Shown here: positions 44,356-52,712 of the stretch, piece by piece
How the letters are laid out: the number at the start of each line of letters is the position of its first letter
Numbering within the stretch: position 1 is the stretch's first letter
Source: Bacteroidaceae bacterium
Lineage (GTDB): Bacteria; Bacteroidota; Bacteroidia; Bacteroidales; Bacteroidaceae
Direction of reading: 5' to 3'
Length of the DNA: 64,000 bases
Assembly: GCA_017547385.1 (NCBI GenBank)
Contig: JAFYPU010000012.1
Location: 27,702 to 91,701, forward strand
The notes under the pieces: generated by a model
What the model was told of the DNA's origin: nothing
Database searches by the model: none
What the model saw: the letters and a program-made list of their open reading frames with translations, nothing else
Made by a program: the position numbers and the translations under genes

Positions 44356-45393
44356 TTATATTGACGTGCGCGAATAGGCCGGCTTGTCCATTGGACAATA
44401 CTCGCCGTCAACGAATTTGTAGTGCCCCGTGATGGCAATCATTGCCGCATTGTCGGTGGTGTAGCTGAATTTGGGGATGTAGATGTCCCACTTTCCTGCT
44501 TCTTTTCGTTGGATAAAGGCATTGCGAAGTGCGGTGTTGGCCGAAACTCCTCCTGACAGGGCCACATGTCGAATACCGGTTTGTTTTACGGCCTTCTCCA
44601 GTTTTTTCATGAGAATGTCCACCACGGTTTTCTCCAATGAGGCTGCCAGGTCTTCCTTGTTCTCTTCGATGAAGTTGGGGTTCTCCTTGAGTTGGTCGCG
44701 CAGGAAGTAGAGGAACGATGTCTTCAGACCGCTGAAGCTATAGTCGAGTCCCGGGATGTTGGGCTTGCTGAACGAATATGCCTCTGCATTTCCTTGGCGT
44801 GCCAGTCGGTCGATGATAGGTCCGCCGGGGTATCCCAATCCCATCACTTTCGAGCATTTGTCCAGGGCTTCGCCGGCCGCGTCGTCAATGGTTTGCCCGA
44901 TAATTTCTTGTTGGTTGTAGGCCGTAACCTTCACTATTTGTGAGTTTCCGCCACTCACGAGCAAGCACAGGTAAGGGTAGGGCGGCACGGCGTGCTCGTT
45001 GCCTTCTTCTTGAATGAAGTGGGCCAGGATATGTCCTTGCAGGTGGTTGGCTTCGATGAGGGGGATGCCCAATGAGATGGCCAATCCTTTGGCAAACGAT
45101 ACGCCCACCAAGAGCGAACCCATCAGTCCCGGGCCGAGCGTAACGGCGATGGCCGAGAGTTCTTCCTTGGAGATACCGGCTTTCTTGAGAGCCTGATCCA
45201 CCACGGGCACAATGTTTTGCTGGTGTGCTCTTGATGCCAATTCCGGCACCACGCCTCCGTAGGCTTCGTGCACGGCTTGCCCGGCTGTTACGTTGCTGAG
45301 CAGCACACCGTTTTTCATCACGGCGGCCGATGTGTCGTCGCAGGAGGATTCGATGGCAAGGATGATGATATCTTTATCTTGGGAGAAATCCAT
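44356..45393 (-). CDS. tsaD: tRNA N6-adenosine threonylcarbamoyltransferase TsaD
   Basis: Transfers the threonylcarbamoyl group to A37 of ANN-decoding tRNAs. 345 residues, ASKHA fold: LAIESSCDDTSAAV at the start, the metal-binding histidines in ASRHxxN-type ASRAHQQNIVPV and ANHLQGHILAH, the phosphate-binding LLVSGGNSQIV, and HVALSGGVSANTALR. Partners TsaB/TsaE/TsaC are outside the window. It begins 29 bp after map. Confidence 0.96.
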   Translation of the reverse strand: MDFSQDKDIIILAIESSCDDTSAAVMKNGVLLSNVTAGQAVHEAYGGVVPELASRAHQQNIVPVVDQALKKAGISKEELSAIAVTLGPGLMGSLLVGVSFAKGLAISLGIPLIEANHLQGHILAHFIQEEGNEHAVPPYPYLCLLVSGGNSQIVKVTAYNQQEIIGQTIDDAAGEALDKCSKVMGLGYPGGPIIDRLARQGNAEAYSFSKPNIPGLDYSFSGLKTSFLYFLRDQLKENPNFIEENKEDLAASLEKTVVDILMKKLEKAVKQTGIRHVALSGGVSANTALRNAFIQRKEAGKWDIYIPKFSYTTDNAAMIAITGHYKFVDGEYCPMDKPAYSRTSI

Positions 45394-45422
45394 GTCGTAA
45401 GGGTGTTATATTCTTGTGAAGT

Positions 45423-46280
45423 TTAATAGGTGAGCACTTCCACGCCGTCTTCGGTCATCAGGAAGGTGTGTTCCCATTGTGCAGAGGGAAGTTCGTCTTC
45501 CGAAACAACAGTCCATCCGTCTTCCTCGTCTACGAATACTTCCCATGTGCCCATGTTGATCATGGGTTCGATGGTGAACACCATGCCCGGCACCAGCAGC
45601 ATACCTTTGTGGCGTGTGTCGTAGTGTTCCACCTCGGGTTCTTCGTGAAACTCCAAGCCTACGCCGTGTCCGCAGAGGTCGCGCACCACGCTGAAACCAT
45701 TCTTGTGAGCATGGCGAGCAATGGCTTTGCCGATTTCGCCCACAAAATGCCACGGCTTGGCGGCTTCGGCACCGATTTCCAAACACTCTTTGGCTACGCG
45801 CACCAGGCGTTCGCGGTCGGGGTCGGTCTTGCCGATGACAAACATACGCGAGGCATCGCTGTAATAGCCGTCCAAGATGGTCGAAACATCCACGTTGATG
45901 ATGTCGCCCTCTTCCAGTATTTCGTCTTCCGAGGGAATGCCGTGGCACACCACTTCGTTGATGCTCGTGCACACACTCTTCGGGAAACCTTCGTAGTTCA
46001 GCGGAGCAGGAATAGCCCCGTGGTCGGTTGTGTAGTCGTAGACCAGACGGTCAATCTCGGCCGTGCTCATGCCGGCGCGTATTTCCTGTGCAATGAGATC
46101 CAGCACTCCGGTGTTTATTTTGCCCGAGCGACGTATGCCTTCAATCTGTTCGGGTGTCTTGATGAGTTGGCGTGTGGGCACAAGGAAACCCTGGTTCTGA
46201 AAGTCCAAGACGCGCAAGTCAAACTCCGTCAGCGTTTCGCTTGCCGGTATATATCGTTTCTTGATTTTTCGTTTTTGCAT
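45423..46280 (-). CDS. map: Methionine aminopeptidase, type I
   Basis: Removes the initiator methionine. 285 residues with an N-terminal extension of about 45 residues before the catalytic fold. Metal ligands lie in INVDVSTILDGYYSDASRMF (two Asp), GHGVGLEFHEEP (His), MVFTIEPMI (Glu) and SAQWEHTFLMT (Glu). The substrate-binding His is in VVCHGIPS. Transcribed first in a map-tsaD-(pncC) unit from the family E promoter at 46300. Confidence 0.96.
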   Translation of the reverse strand: MQKRKIKKRYIPASETLTEFDLRVLDFQNQGFLVPTRQLIKTPEQIEGIRRSGKINTGVLDLIAQEIRAGMSTAEIDRLVYDYTTDHGAIPAPLNYEGFPKSVCTSINEVVCHGIPSEDEILEEGDIINVDVSTILDGYYSDASRMFVIGKTDPDRERLVRVAKECLEIGAEAAKPWHFVGEIGKAIARHAHKNGFSVVRDLCGHGVGLEFHEEPEVEHYDTRHKGMLLVPGMVFTIEPMINMGTWEVFVDEEDGWTVVSEDELPSAQWEHTFLMTEDGVEVLTY

Positions 46281-46299
46281 TTTGCTTACTATTTGTGGG

Positions 46300-46380
46300 C
46301 AAAGTTAGTGCAAGGCGAGCGCAGAGCAAAAGGAAAAAGCGTTTTTCTTTTGCTCTGCCGAGCCGCAGCCTAACTTGCGC
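46300..46380 (-). promoter_or_regulatory. Family E promoter-bearing repeat driving map
   Basis: Minus strand: aggctgcggctcgg, a strong hairpin (agagcaaaag...cttttgctct), TTTG, 19 nt ending ctcgccttgcac, and TAACTTTG (complement of 46300-46307). This is an exact TTTG-N19-TAnnTTTG, in the same two-box layout as the pyrK promoter at 18184. Confidence 0.8.
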
Positions 46381-46512
46381 GAGGCGAAAGTGTGAAAGGC
46401 GAGAGGAAAGCCAAACTTGTTTGGGCTTTTCCGAGCCGCAGCCTAACTTGGGTGCCAGCCAAAGTGTGCAAGGCAAGAGGAAAGCCAAACTTATTTGGGC
46501 TTATTCTCAGCA
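46300..46512 (-). repeat. Family E repeats, three head-to-tail copies
   Basis: Box gccgagccgcagcctaacttg occurs at about 46357 and 46430 (73 bp apart); a third copy, less preserved, ends near 46510. Each copy has a hairpin of different sequence between constant boxes: agagcaaaag / cttttgctct in copy 1, aaagccaaac / gtttgggcttt in copy 2, aaagccaaac / atttgggcttat in copy 3. Confidence 0.75.
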
Positions 46513-46720
46513 TACGGACAATCCGCATGGTGCTGCTCCCATAAGATAGGGGAGCTCCGCGTAGCGGTGAGGGGTATGAATTAGCAGCTATAGGACTATT
46601 CTACCCCTCTGCCCTATAGGCATCTCCCCTGCTCCAGGGGAGAAGTTCCATGCGGAATGTTAACAGAATGATTCTCAACATACGGACAAGCCGCACGGCA
46701 GCTGCTCCCATAAGATAGAG
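46505..46720. repeat. Family C repeats, copies 10, 11 and a truncated 12
   Basis: Copy 10 (46505-46582, +) has second hairpin ccgcgtagcgg; copy 11 (46596-46662, inverted) has gccctataggc; copy 12 (46672-46720) repeats catacggacaagccgcacgg and gctgctcccataagatag, then stops at the next terminator. These fill 46281-46785 together with family E. Confidence 0.8.
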
Positions 46721-46721
46721 A

Positions 46722-46772
46722 AAAAAACTCACCGCGCCAACATGCTTTGATGTTGGCGCGGTGAGTTTTTGT
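46722..46772 (-). terminator. Intrinsic terminator after the PCMD gene
   Basis: About 20-bp arms (aaaactcaccgcgccaaca / tgttggcgcggtgagtttt) around a 9-nt loop, with T-runs on both strands. Confidence 0.93.
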
Positions 46773-46785
46773 TTGTGTGTATGCC

Positions 46786-47790
46786 TTAATAGCACAGGCG
46801 CACGTTGTCCACCCAGAGAGTGTTGCCCTCGCTGCCGATGTAGGCACCGCCGTGGCTGGAGTTGAAAGCCAGTACGATGTGTGTGGGAGTCTCGTTGGCA
46901 TCTGCCCAACCCACTTCCTGAATCTTCACGAGCTTTCCTTTGCTGTTTTTGGCGTATTTCACAAAGTCGCCGGTGGTGAGGTCCATGTACGACTTGAAGA
47001 ACGATTGTTTGGTGATGTCGCCATAGTGAATGGTAAACTTGGCATTGTTCACCCAGCCCGTGTTGCGGCTGAAGCGTTGCACCATGGTGCCCACGCGCTT
47101 GGCAAGGATGTTTCCGTCAGCGTCTTCCCAACGCTTCTGCAAATAGAGCACGCAGTCGGCCATGTCCATGCCCTGCACAGTGCTCACCTTGCTGAAACCT
47201 GTCTGCTTCACGCGGTTGGATTGTCCGGAGAGTTGCACTTTATAGTCAAAGCAGAGGGCGGTGGGGCGACGGCCGAACTTGATGCCGGAGTCCATCTTGC
47301 TCATCGGGTTCTTGGTGCCAGTGATGGGTTCCATCATTTTGCCGAGAAACAGCGAACCGGCTGCCATCACCTTGATATTGACAAGGCCCATCACCTTCAC
47401 CTGCTCCACGTGAGTGAGCAGTTTGGCGCAATAGCCGTGTCCGGCACGGGCTTCGCGATAAACGGAGGTGTTGGTTTTTACCACACCGGCCACTTTTGCC
47501 AATACGTTGGAGGTGGCCCAGGGCGAACCGCCCAAACCGCTGTACACATTATTGTTGTTCCAAGTGGCATTGGGAGCAACGGCATAAAGGGTTTTGGTGT
47601 TACCGCCGATGATGGCACTTTCCTTGATGTTGCGGACGAGCCATTGGTCAAAGTTTCCGAATTTGATGTACTCCACAGAACCGTTTGTCTGTTCGGTTTC
47701 CATAAATTCAGGAGCGTAGGGTATGGCCTGCGCTGTTTTTCCGCCGATGGTCAGTGCCATAGCGGCGATGATGCAATGTCTTAGTTTCAT
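46786..47790 (-). CDS. PCMD-domain secreted protein
   Basis: 334 residues with a signal peptide (MKLRHCIIAAMALTIGGKTAQA). The rest resembles the PCMD (putative carbohydrate metabolism) beta-sandwich of Bacteroidetes: FGNFDQWLVRNIKESAIIGGNTKTLYAVAPN, TGTKNPMSKMDSGIKFGRRPTALCFDYKVQ, and the end THIVLAFNSSHGGAYIGSEGNTLWVDNVRLCY. Presumably binds carbohydrate outside the inner membrane; no catalytic residues are known. It starts 36 bp after the barrel protein gene. Confidence 0.82.
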   Translation of the reverse strand: MKLRHCIIAAMALTIGGKTAQAIPYAPEFMETEQTNGSVEYIKFGNFDQWLVRNIKESAIIGGNTKTLYAVAPNATWNNNNVYSGLGGSPWATSNVLAKVAGVVKTNTSVYREARAGHGYCAKLLTHVEQVKVMGLVNIKVMAAGSLFLGKMMEPITGTKNPMSKMDSGIKFGRRPTALCFDYKVQLSGQSNRVKQTGFSKVSTVQGMDMADCVLYLQKRWEDADGNILAKRVGTMVQRFSRNTGWVNNAKFTIHYGDITKQSFFKSYMDLTTGDFVKYAKNSKGKLVKIQEVGWADANETPTHIVLAFNSSHGGAYIGSEGNTLWVDNVRLCY

Positions 47791-47826
47791 CGTTATTGTG
47801 TGTTTGAAGGTTTTTGTATAAACTTT

Positions 47827-49062
47827 TTAGAATGCTTCGTTCATGTTGAAGATAATTCCCATGTCCTTGGGTGAAGTCCATCCGAGGTCGATGCGAAGAT
47901 TTACGCGCTTCATGAATTCCCATCGATAGCCGATGCCCCAGTTCGGGAGAAACTTGCTGTCGCTCCATTGGTTGAAGTCAGGGAATACCTTGGCTGTTCC
48001 TGCCCACACCACAAGGCCGTTGCGCTTCCAGATGTTCTGACGCAATTCGAGCTGCACCTCCATGATGTTGTTGTCGCGGTATCGGCCTTCGTAATAGCCA
48101 CGCATGCGATAGGGCGAACCGGCTTCGGCTTTCATGAGCCACGAGGGCTGACCGTCGTAGTTGAGCTGTGTGTGAAACTCACCGGCCAGCACAGCCCCTT
48201 TCCATAACTTTTGGTAGCCGCAGAGGGTGAGTTCGGAGGTGATGAAATGGTTTTCGCCGTTGCCCAGGAAGCGTGGTGTGAATGTTTGGTCAAACTGGAT
48301 GAAGCAGCCCTTGTAGGCATTGAGGCGGAAGTCGCGGTTGTCGAAAGTGAACGACACGCCCACCGTTGTGGCATGTGCATCGCGGTCAAGTCCGTCAAAC
48401 ACTTGCGTGTTTTGAGCCTGAATGTTTTGCGCCTTCATGTAGCGGAAGTGCGCAATGGGACCGAGGTAAGTCTTCGGCGCAATGCGGAAGAGATAACGCG
48501 CCATGGCTTCCACTTGCAGATTTTTGTAGTTGGGAACAGTGTCATAGTCCACGGCACCCTGTTCGTAGCCCACTCCCCAAAAGTCGGTGGGGCAGAACTC
48601 GGTTTTTATCTTGTATTCCAATCGCTGCCTTTCCTTTTTGAAGATGTTTGTGCCGCGAATACCTATGTTCACCTTGCCCTTTGTGGTGAAGTCGCCATAG
48701 ATATCAACATTCGAGAGGGGCAGGGTGGGGTCGCTCTTGTCCATGCTGTAAGTGCCGGTGGCGATGATGCCGATACCAAATCCGTCGGTTGACGAATAGT
48801 GAGGCCCGGGAATTACGCCGAAGTTGAACTTGCGATAATCCGTGCGCTTGTTGGCATTGGCATAATAATCTATGATTTTTCGGAAGATGTTACGCTTCTT
48901 TGTGGTGTCCTGTGCAACGCCGGTAGTGCTGCTGTCGGCAACGGCCGATAGGGAATTGCACAAAGTGTCGGCTTCGTGGATGGAAGCCTCAGACTGTCGG
49001 GGCATGGCGAAGCTTGACAGACTCATCGCCATGGTGCAAAGGAGGAGTGCTGATTTCATCAT
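47827..49062 (-). CDS. BamA/TamA-like outer-membrane beta-barrel protein
   Basis: 411 residues: a signal peptide (about 1-19, ending SSFA), then alternating aromatic/hydrophobic strands of an Omp85/D15 surface-antigen barrel without recognisable POTRA domains. The later strands include SPYRMRGYYEGRYRDNNIMEVQLELRQNIWKRN and the end FMKRVNLRIDLGWTSPKDMGIIFNMNEAF, ending in Phe as outer-membrane proteins do. Function probably transport or envelope assembly. The -7 box TAACTTTG (complement of 49070-49077) is only 7 bp from ATG 49062, so the transcript may be nearly leaderless, or ATG 49059 is used. Confidence 0.82.
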   Translation of the reverse strand: MMKSALLLCTMAMSLSSFAMPRQSEASIHEADTLCNSLSAVADSSTTGVAQDTTKKRNIFRKIIDYYANANKRTDYRKFNFGVIPGPHYSSTDGFGIGIIATGTYSMDKSDPTLPLSNVDIYGDFTTKGKVNIGIRGTNIFKKERQRLEYKIKTEFCPTDFWGVGYEQGAVDYDTVPNYKNLQVEAMARYLFRIAPKTYLGPIAHFRYMKAQNIQAQNTQVFDGLDRDAHATTVGVSFTFDNRDFRLNAYKGCFIQFDQTFTPRFLGNGENHFITSELTLCGYQKLWKGAVLAGEFHTQLNYDGQPSWLMKAEAGSPYRMRGYYEGRYRDNNIMEVQLELRQNIWKRNGLVVWAGTAKVFPDFNQWSDSKFLPNWGIGYRWEFMKRVNLRIDLGWTSPKDMGIIFNMNEAF

Positions 49063-49179
49063 ACGGCCGCAAAGTTACTTATTTTGTGGGAAAACAACTC
49101 GTTTTTGAACTTTCGTTTCGGTGAGCTTACTTTTTTGTACGGTAATTGTGTCCAAATGGAATGATTTTGAACACGGGTG

Positions 49180-49955
49180 CATACCCGCAGAAGCCTCTTT
49201 CTCCCCTCATTAGTTCCATCTCGTTTAATCCGTTGAGAAAATCACAAAGTCATTCGCCAAATTCGTGCCATTCGTGTTCAGAGATATAGTTAGAACACGA
49301 ATATCTCGAATATCACGAAAACCGTTTCATTCATGTAATCAGTTATTTAAATAATTATTCGTTAAATTCGTGCTATTCGTGTTCAAAAAATCCCTTCATC
49401 AGTTCAATCTTGTTTAATCCGTTGACAAAAATCACAAAGTCATTCGCCAAATTCGTGCTATTCGTGTTCAGAAATATAGTTTGAACACGAATATCTCTAA
49501 TATCACGAAATCCGTTTCATTCATGTAATGAGTTGATTAAATAATTATTCGTTAAATCCGTGCCATTTGTGTTCAAAAAAAATTACCATCAGTTCCATCT
49601 CGTTTAATCTGTTGACAAAATCACAAAGTCATTCGCCAAATTCGTGCTATTCGTCTTTAGTGATATAGTTAGAACACGAATATCACGAATATCACGAAAT
49701 ATGTTTCATTCATGTAATCAGTTGCTTAAATACTCATTCGTTAAATTTGTGCCATTCGTGTTCAGAAATATAGTTAGAACACGAATATCTCGAATATCAC
49801 GAAACCCGTTTCATCAGTGTAATCAGTTGCTTAAATACTCATTCGTTAAATTCGTGCCATTCGTGTTCAAAAAAACTATCATCTGTTCAATCTCGTTTAA
49901 TCCGTTGATAAGATTTCAGACCTTTTCGCTAAATCTGTGCTATTCGTGCTCAAAC
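49180..49955. repeat. Family D tandem repeat array 2 (about 190-bp period)
   Basis: The segment cacaaagtcattcgcc recurs at about 49243, 49433 and 49622 (period 190 and 189 bp), with degenerate copies after. Each unit contains attcgtgttc ... gaacacgaat, an inverted pair that can form a hairpin. Shares attcgtgttcaaaaaa and tcgtttaatccgttga with array 1. The 1,201-bp stretch 49063-50263 holds this, one family A copy, and no gene. Confidence 0.85.
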
Positions 49956-49973
49956 CCTCCATGCGCCGAGCCC

Positions 49974-50043
49974 GAAAATCCCCAGTGCTTGCAGAATTTT
50001 CCGCAAGCACTGCAGAAATTTCTAAACGCCTTGCAGATTTTTG
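49974..50043. repeat. Family A REP-like palindrome, copy 5
   Basis: ccccagtgcttgcagaatt, ttccgcaagcactgcagaaa, then tttctaaacgccttgcagat: combines the short core pair of copy 4 with one outer arm of copy 1. Confidence 0.85.
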
Positions 50044-50263
50044 CCAGTTGGGAGTCAAGTACAGAGGCATGTGTTTTTTATCACCACCGTCCCCTCGCGT
50101 ATAAATAATAAAACAATGTGTGCCGAGAGGAGGGGCAATCCTGACAGAGAAGACCGATTTGCAGCCTTTCTGCTTGCTTTCCGAGAAAAAATGTGGAATG
50201 TTTTTGCTATTTCATATCTTTTAAGCAAATTTGCAAAGACTAACTATCAAAACACGTGAAACT

Positions 50264-51346
50264 ATGGAAAACAATCAACCGGCCCTCAGCGGTCTGAAAC
50301 GTGAAGACTTTCAAAAACAAGTAAATGGAAAGGAAGTGGACCTCTACTTCCTGCGTAATGCCAACGGATGCGAAGTGGCTGTAACCAACTATGGCGGTTC
50401 GCTCGTCGCCATCATGGTGCCTGACCGCGATGGAAACATGGCCAACGTCATACAGGGACACGACAACATCGACGATTGCGTGAATTCGCCTGAGCCGTTC
50501 CTCTCAACCCTCGTGGGTCGCTATGGCAACCGCATCTGTCACGGAAAGTTTACGCTCAACGGAAAACAATATAATCTGGCCATCAACAACGGTCCGAACC
50601 ACTTGCATGGTGGTCCCACAGGCTTCCATGCCCGTGTTTGGGATGCTGAACAAGTGAACGAACACACACTTGTGCTTCGCTATGTGTCAGCCTATTATGA
50701 AGAAGGCTTCCCCGGCGAACTCAGCATGACGGTGATGTACACTTGGACCGATGACAACGAACTCATCATCGATTATAAGGGAAAGACCAACAAGAAGACC
50801 ATCGTCAATATGACCAGCCACGGTTTCTTCTCACTGACGGGTATTGCCAATCCCACGCCCTCGCAGGAAGATGTGCTGTGTACCATCAATGCCGACTTCT
50901 ATGTGCCTATCGATGAAAACTGCATCCCCACAGGCGAGATTCGCAGCGTGAAGGGTACGCCTTTCGATTTCACCGAGCCTCACACCGTGGGCGAGCGCAT
51001 CAATGCCGATCACGAACAAATCAAGAACGGTGCCGGTTATGACCACTGTTATGTGCTCAACAAGCGCGAGCCGGGTGAACTCTCATTCGCAGCCAAAATC
51101 GTGGAACCCAAGAGCGGTCGCACCATGGAAGTCTATACCACCGAACCCGGTGTGCAGTTCTACAGCGACAACTGGGCAGATGGCTACAAGGGACAACATG
51201 GCGCAACATTTGGCAAGCGCAGCGGACTCTGCTTCGAAGCACAGCATTTTCCCGACAGTCCCAACCGCGCTCACTTCCCCAGTGTGGTGCTGAATCCGGG
51301 TGAGGTCTACACACAGAAAACCGTCTACAAGTTTGGTGTAGAATAA
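50264..51346 (+). CDS. galM: Aldose 1-epimerase (mutarotase)
   Basis: Interconverts alpha and beta anomers of galactose before phosphorylation. From ATG 50264 (MENNQPALSGL) the protein has 360 residues; the frame extends to 50231 without need. Motifs: VGRYGNRICHGKF, the substrate-binding NHLHGGPTGFH, catalytic His in MTSHGFFSL, and the catalytic Glu in GLCFEAQHFPDSPN. First gene of galM-transporter-galK (59 bp and 41 bp gaps). Confidence 0.95.
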   Translation: MENNQPALSGLKREDFQKQVNGKEVDLYFLRNANGCEVAVTNYGGSLVAIMVPDRDGNMANVIQGHDNIDDCVNSPEPFLSTLVGRYGNRICHGKFTLNGKQYNLAINNGPNHLHGGPTGFHARVWDAEQVNEHTLVLRYVSAYYEEGFPGELSMTVMYTWTDDNELIIDYKGKTNKKTIVNMTSHGFFSLTGIANPTPSQEDVLCTINADFYVPIDENCIPTGEIRSVKGTPFDFTEPHTVGERINADHEQIKNGAGYDHCYVLNKREPGELSFAAKIVEPKSGRTMEVYTTEPGVQFYSDNWADGYKGQHGATFGKRSGLCFEAQHFPDSPNRAHFPSVVLNPGEVYTQKTVYKFGVE

Positions 51347-51405
51347 ACCTTAATGATTTGAAAACCAAATTTCAAACAATTAAATAATAAACAAAAATTA
51401 CAACA

Positions 51406-52671
51406 ATGAGTAATCAAGCAAAACAATGGGGAGCCATCATCGTGATGATTGCGCTCTTCGCGATGATTGCCTTCGTGACAAACCTTTGCACACCGATGGC
51501 AACCATCATCAAGAATCAGGGCGAAATCTCTAACGTGCTTGCCCAAATCGGTAACTATGGCAACTTCGTGGCTTACCTCGTGATGGGTATTCCTGCAGGT
51601 ATGTTGATTGCCAAGTTCGGTTACAAGAAAACTGCGCTGATCGGTCTTGCCGTTGGTGCACTCGGTATCGCTATTCAATGGTTCAGTGGTCAGTTGGACG
51701 CTCAAGCCAACCTTGGCCTCGTGTTTACCGTGTATCTGATTGGTGCATTCATCGCCGGTCTTTGCATGTGTATTCTGAACTGCGTGGTTAATCCCATGCT
51801 TAACCTCCTCGGTGGTGGTGGTAACTCCGGTAACCAGCTCATCCAAATCGGTGGTGTGTTCAACTCAACTGCCGCTGTTTGCTGCTACATCCTCATGGGT
51901 GCGCTTATCGCTGATGCCACTAAGGCTAAAATCGCTGATGCCACTCCTGCTTTGATGATTGCCCTCGCCATCTTCGTTGTGGCTTTCATCGTAATCCTTT
52001 TCACCAAGATTGAAGAACCCGAACAAGCTCCCGTGCGCGTTGACTTGATCAAGGGTGCCATGAGCCACCGTCATTTCGCTCTCGGTGCTTTGGCCATCTT
52101 CCTCTACATGGGTATCGAAGTGGGTGTGCCCAACTTCGTTCAGCAATACCTCATTGCCGATGGTATTCCCGCCGGCACAGTGGGTATGCTTGTGGCTGTT
52201 TATTGGTTCATGATGTTGATCGGTCGTTTGGTGGGTGCTTCCATCGGCGGTATGATCAGTGCTCGCGCCATGATCACCACAGTGTCAACTGCTACACTCG
52301 CTTTGGTGCTCTTCGGTATGTATGCTCCCACAGACGTGTTGGTGGAATTCCCCGGTGTGAACTGGGCCACACTCGAAATGGTTTGGCAGCCCGTTCCCGT
52401 GGGCATCTTTGCATTCCTGCTCGTGGGTCTTTGCACTTCTGTGATGTGGGGTGCCATCTTCAATATGGCTGTTGAGGGTCTTGGCAAGTACACCGCCATT
52501 GCTTCCGGTATCTTCATGACAATGGTATTTGGTTGTGCAGTGATGATGGCTATTCAGGCTGCTGTGGCCGACGCAACAAACTATATCACCAGCTTCTGGG
52601 TGGTTGTTGGCTGCGCTGCTTACCTCTTGTTCTATGCCCTCGTGGGTAGCCGCGTGAGCAAGAAGGCTTAA
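51406..52671 (+). CDS. MFS sugar transporter (galactose/glucose type)
   Basis: 421 residues with about 12 hydrophobic helices, the FucP/GluP-type major facilitator layout: an N-terminal TM with MIALFAMIAFVTNLCTPM, a short loop motif AKFGYKKTALIG between TM2 and TM3, and NPMLNLLGGGGNSGNQLIQIGGVFNS in the fourth to fifth helices. The central cytoplasmic loop carries EEPEQAPVRVD. Placed between galM and galK it most likely imports galactose; specificity is inferred from context. Confidence 0.9.
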   Translation: MSNQAKQWGAIIVMIALFAMIAFVTNLCTPMATIIKNQGEISNVLAQIGNYGNFVAYLVMGIPAGMLIAKFGYKKTALIGLAVGALGIAIQWFSGQLDAQANLGLVFTVYLIGAFIAGLCMCILNCVVNPMLNLLGGGGNSGNQLIQIGGVFNSTAAVCCYILMGALIADATKAKIADATPALMIALAIFVVAFIVILFTKIEEPEQAPVRVDLIKGAMSHRHFALGALAIFLYMGIEVGVPNFVQQYLIADGIPAGTVGMLVAVYWFMMLIGRLVGASIGGMISARAMITTVSTATLALVLFGMYAPTDVLVEFPGVNWATLEMVWQPVPVGIFAFLLVGLCTSVMWGAIFNMAVEGLGKYTAIASGIFMTMVFGCAVMMAIQAAVADATNYITSFWVVVGCAAYLLFYALVGSRVSKKA

Positions 52672-52712
52672 TGAAAAACGAAATTGTAAAACTCAAAAAT
52701 ACTTGAACGATC

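Noticed and set aside
45468-46373. A 301-codon open frame on the + strand opposite map
   Set aside because: It is the antisense of map and of repeat DNA; no domain is recognisable.
49180-49955. CRISPR array from the regular repeats
   Set aside because: Units are about 190 bp and the whole unit repeats, with no unique spacers and no cas genes nearby.
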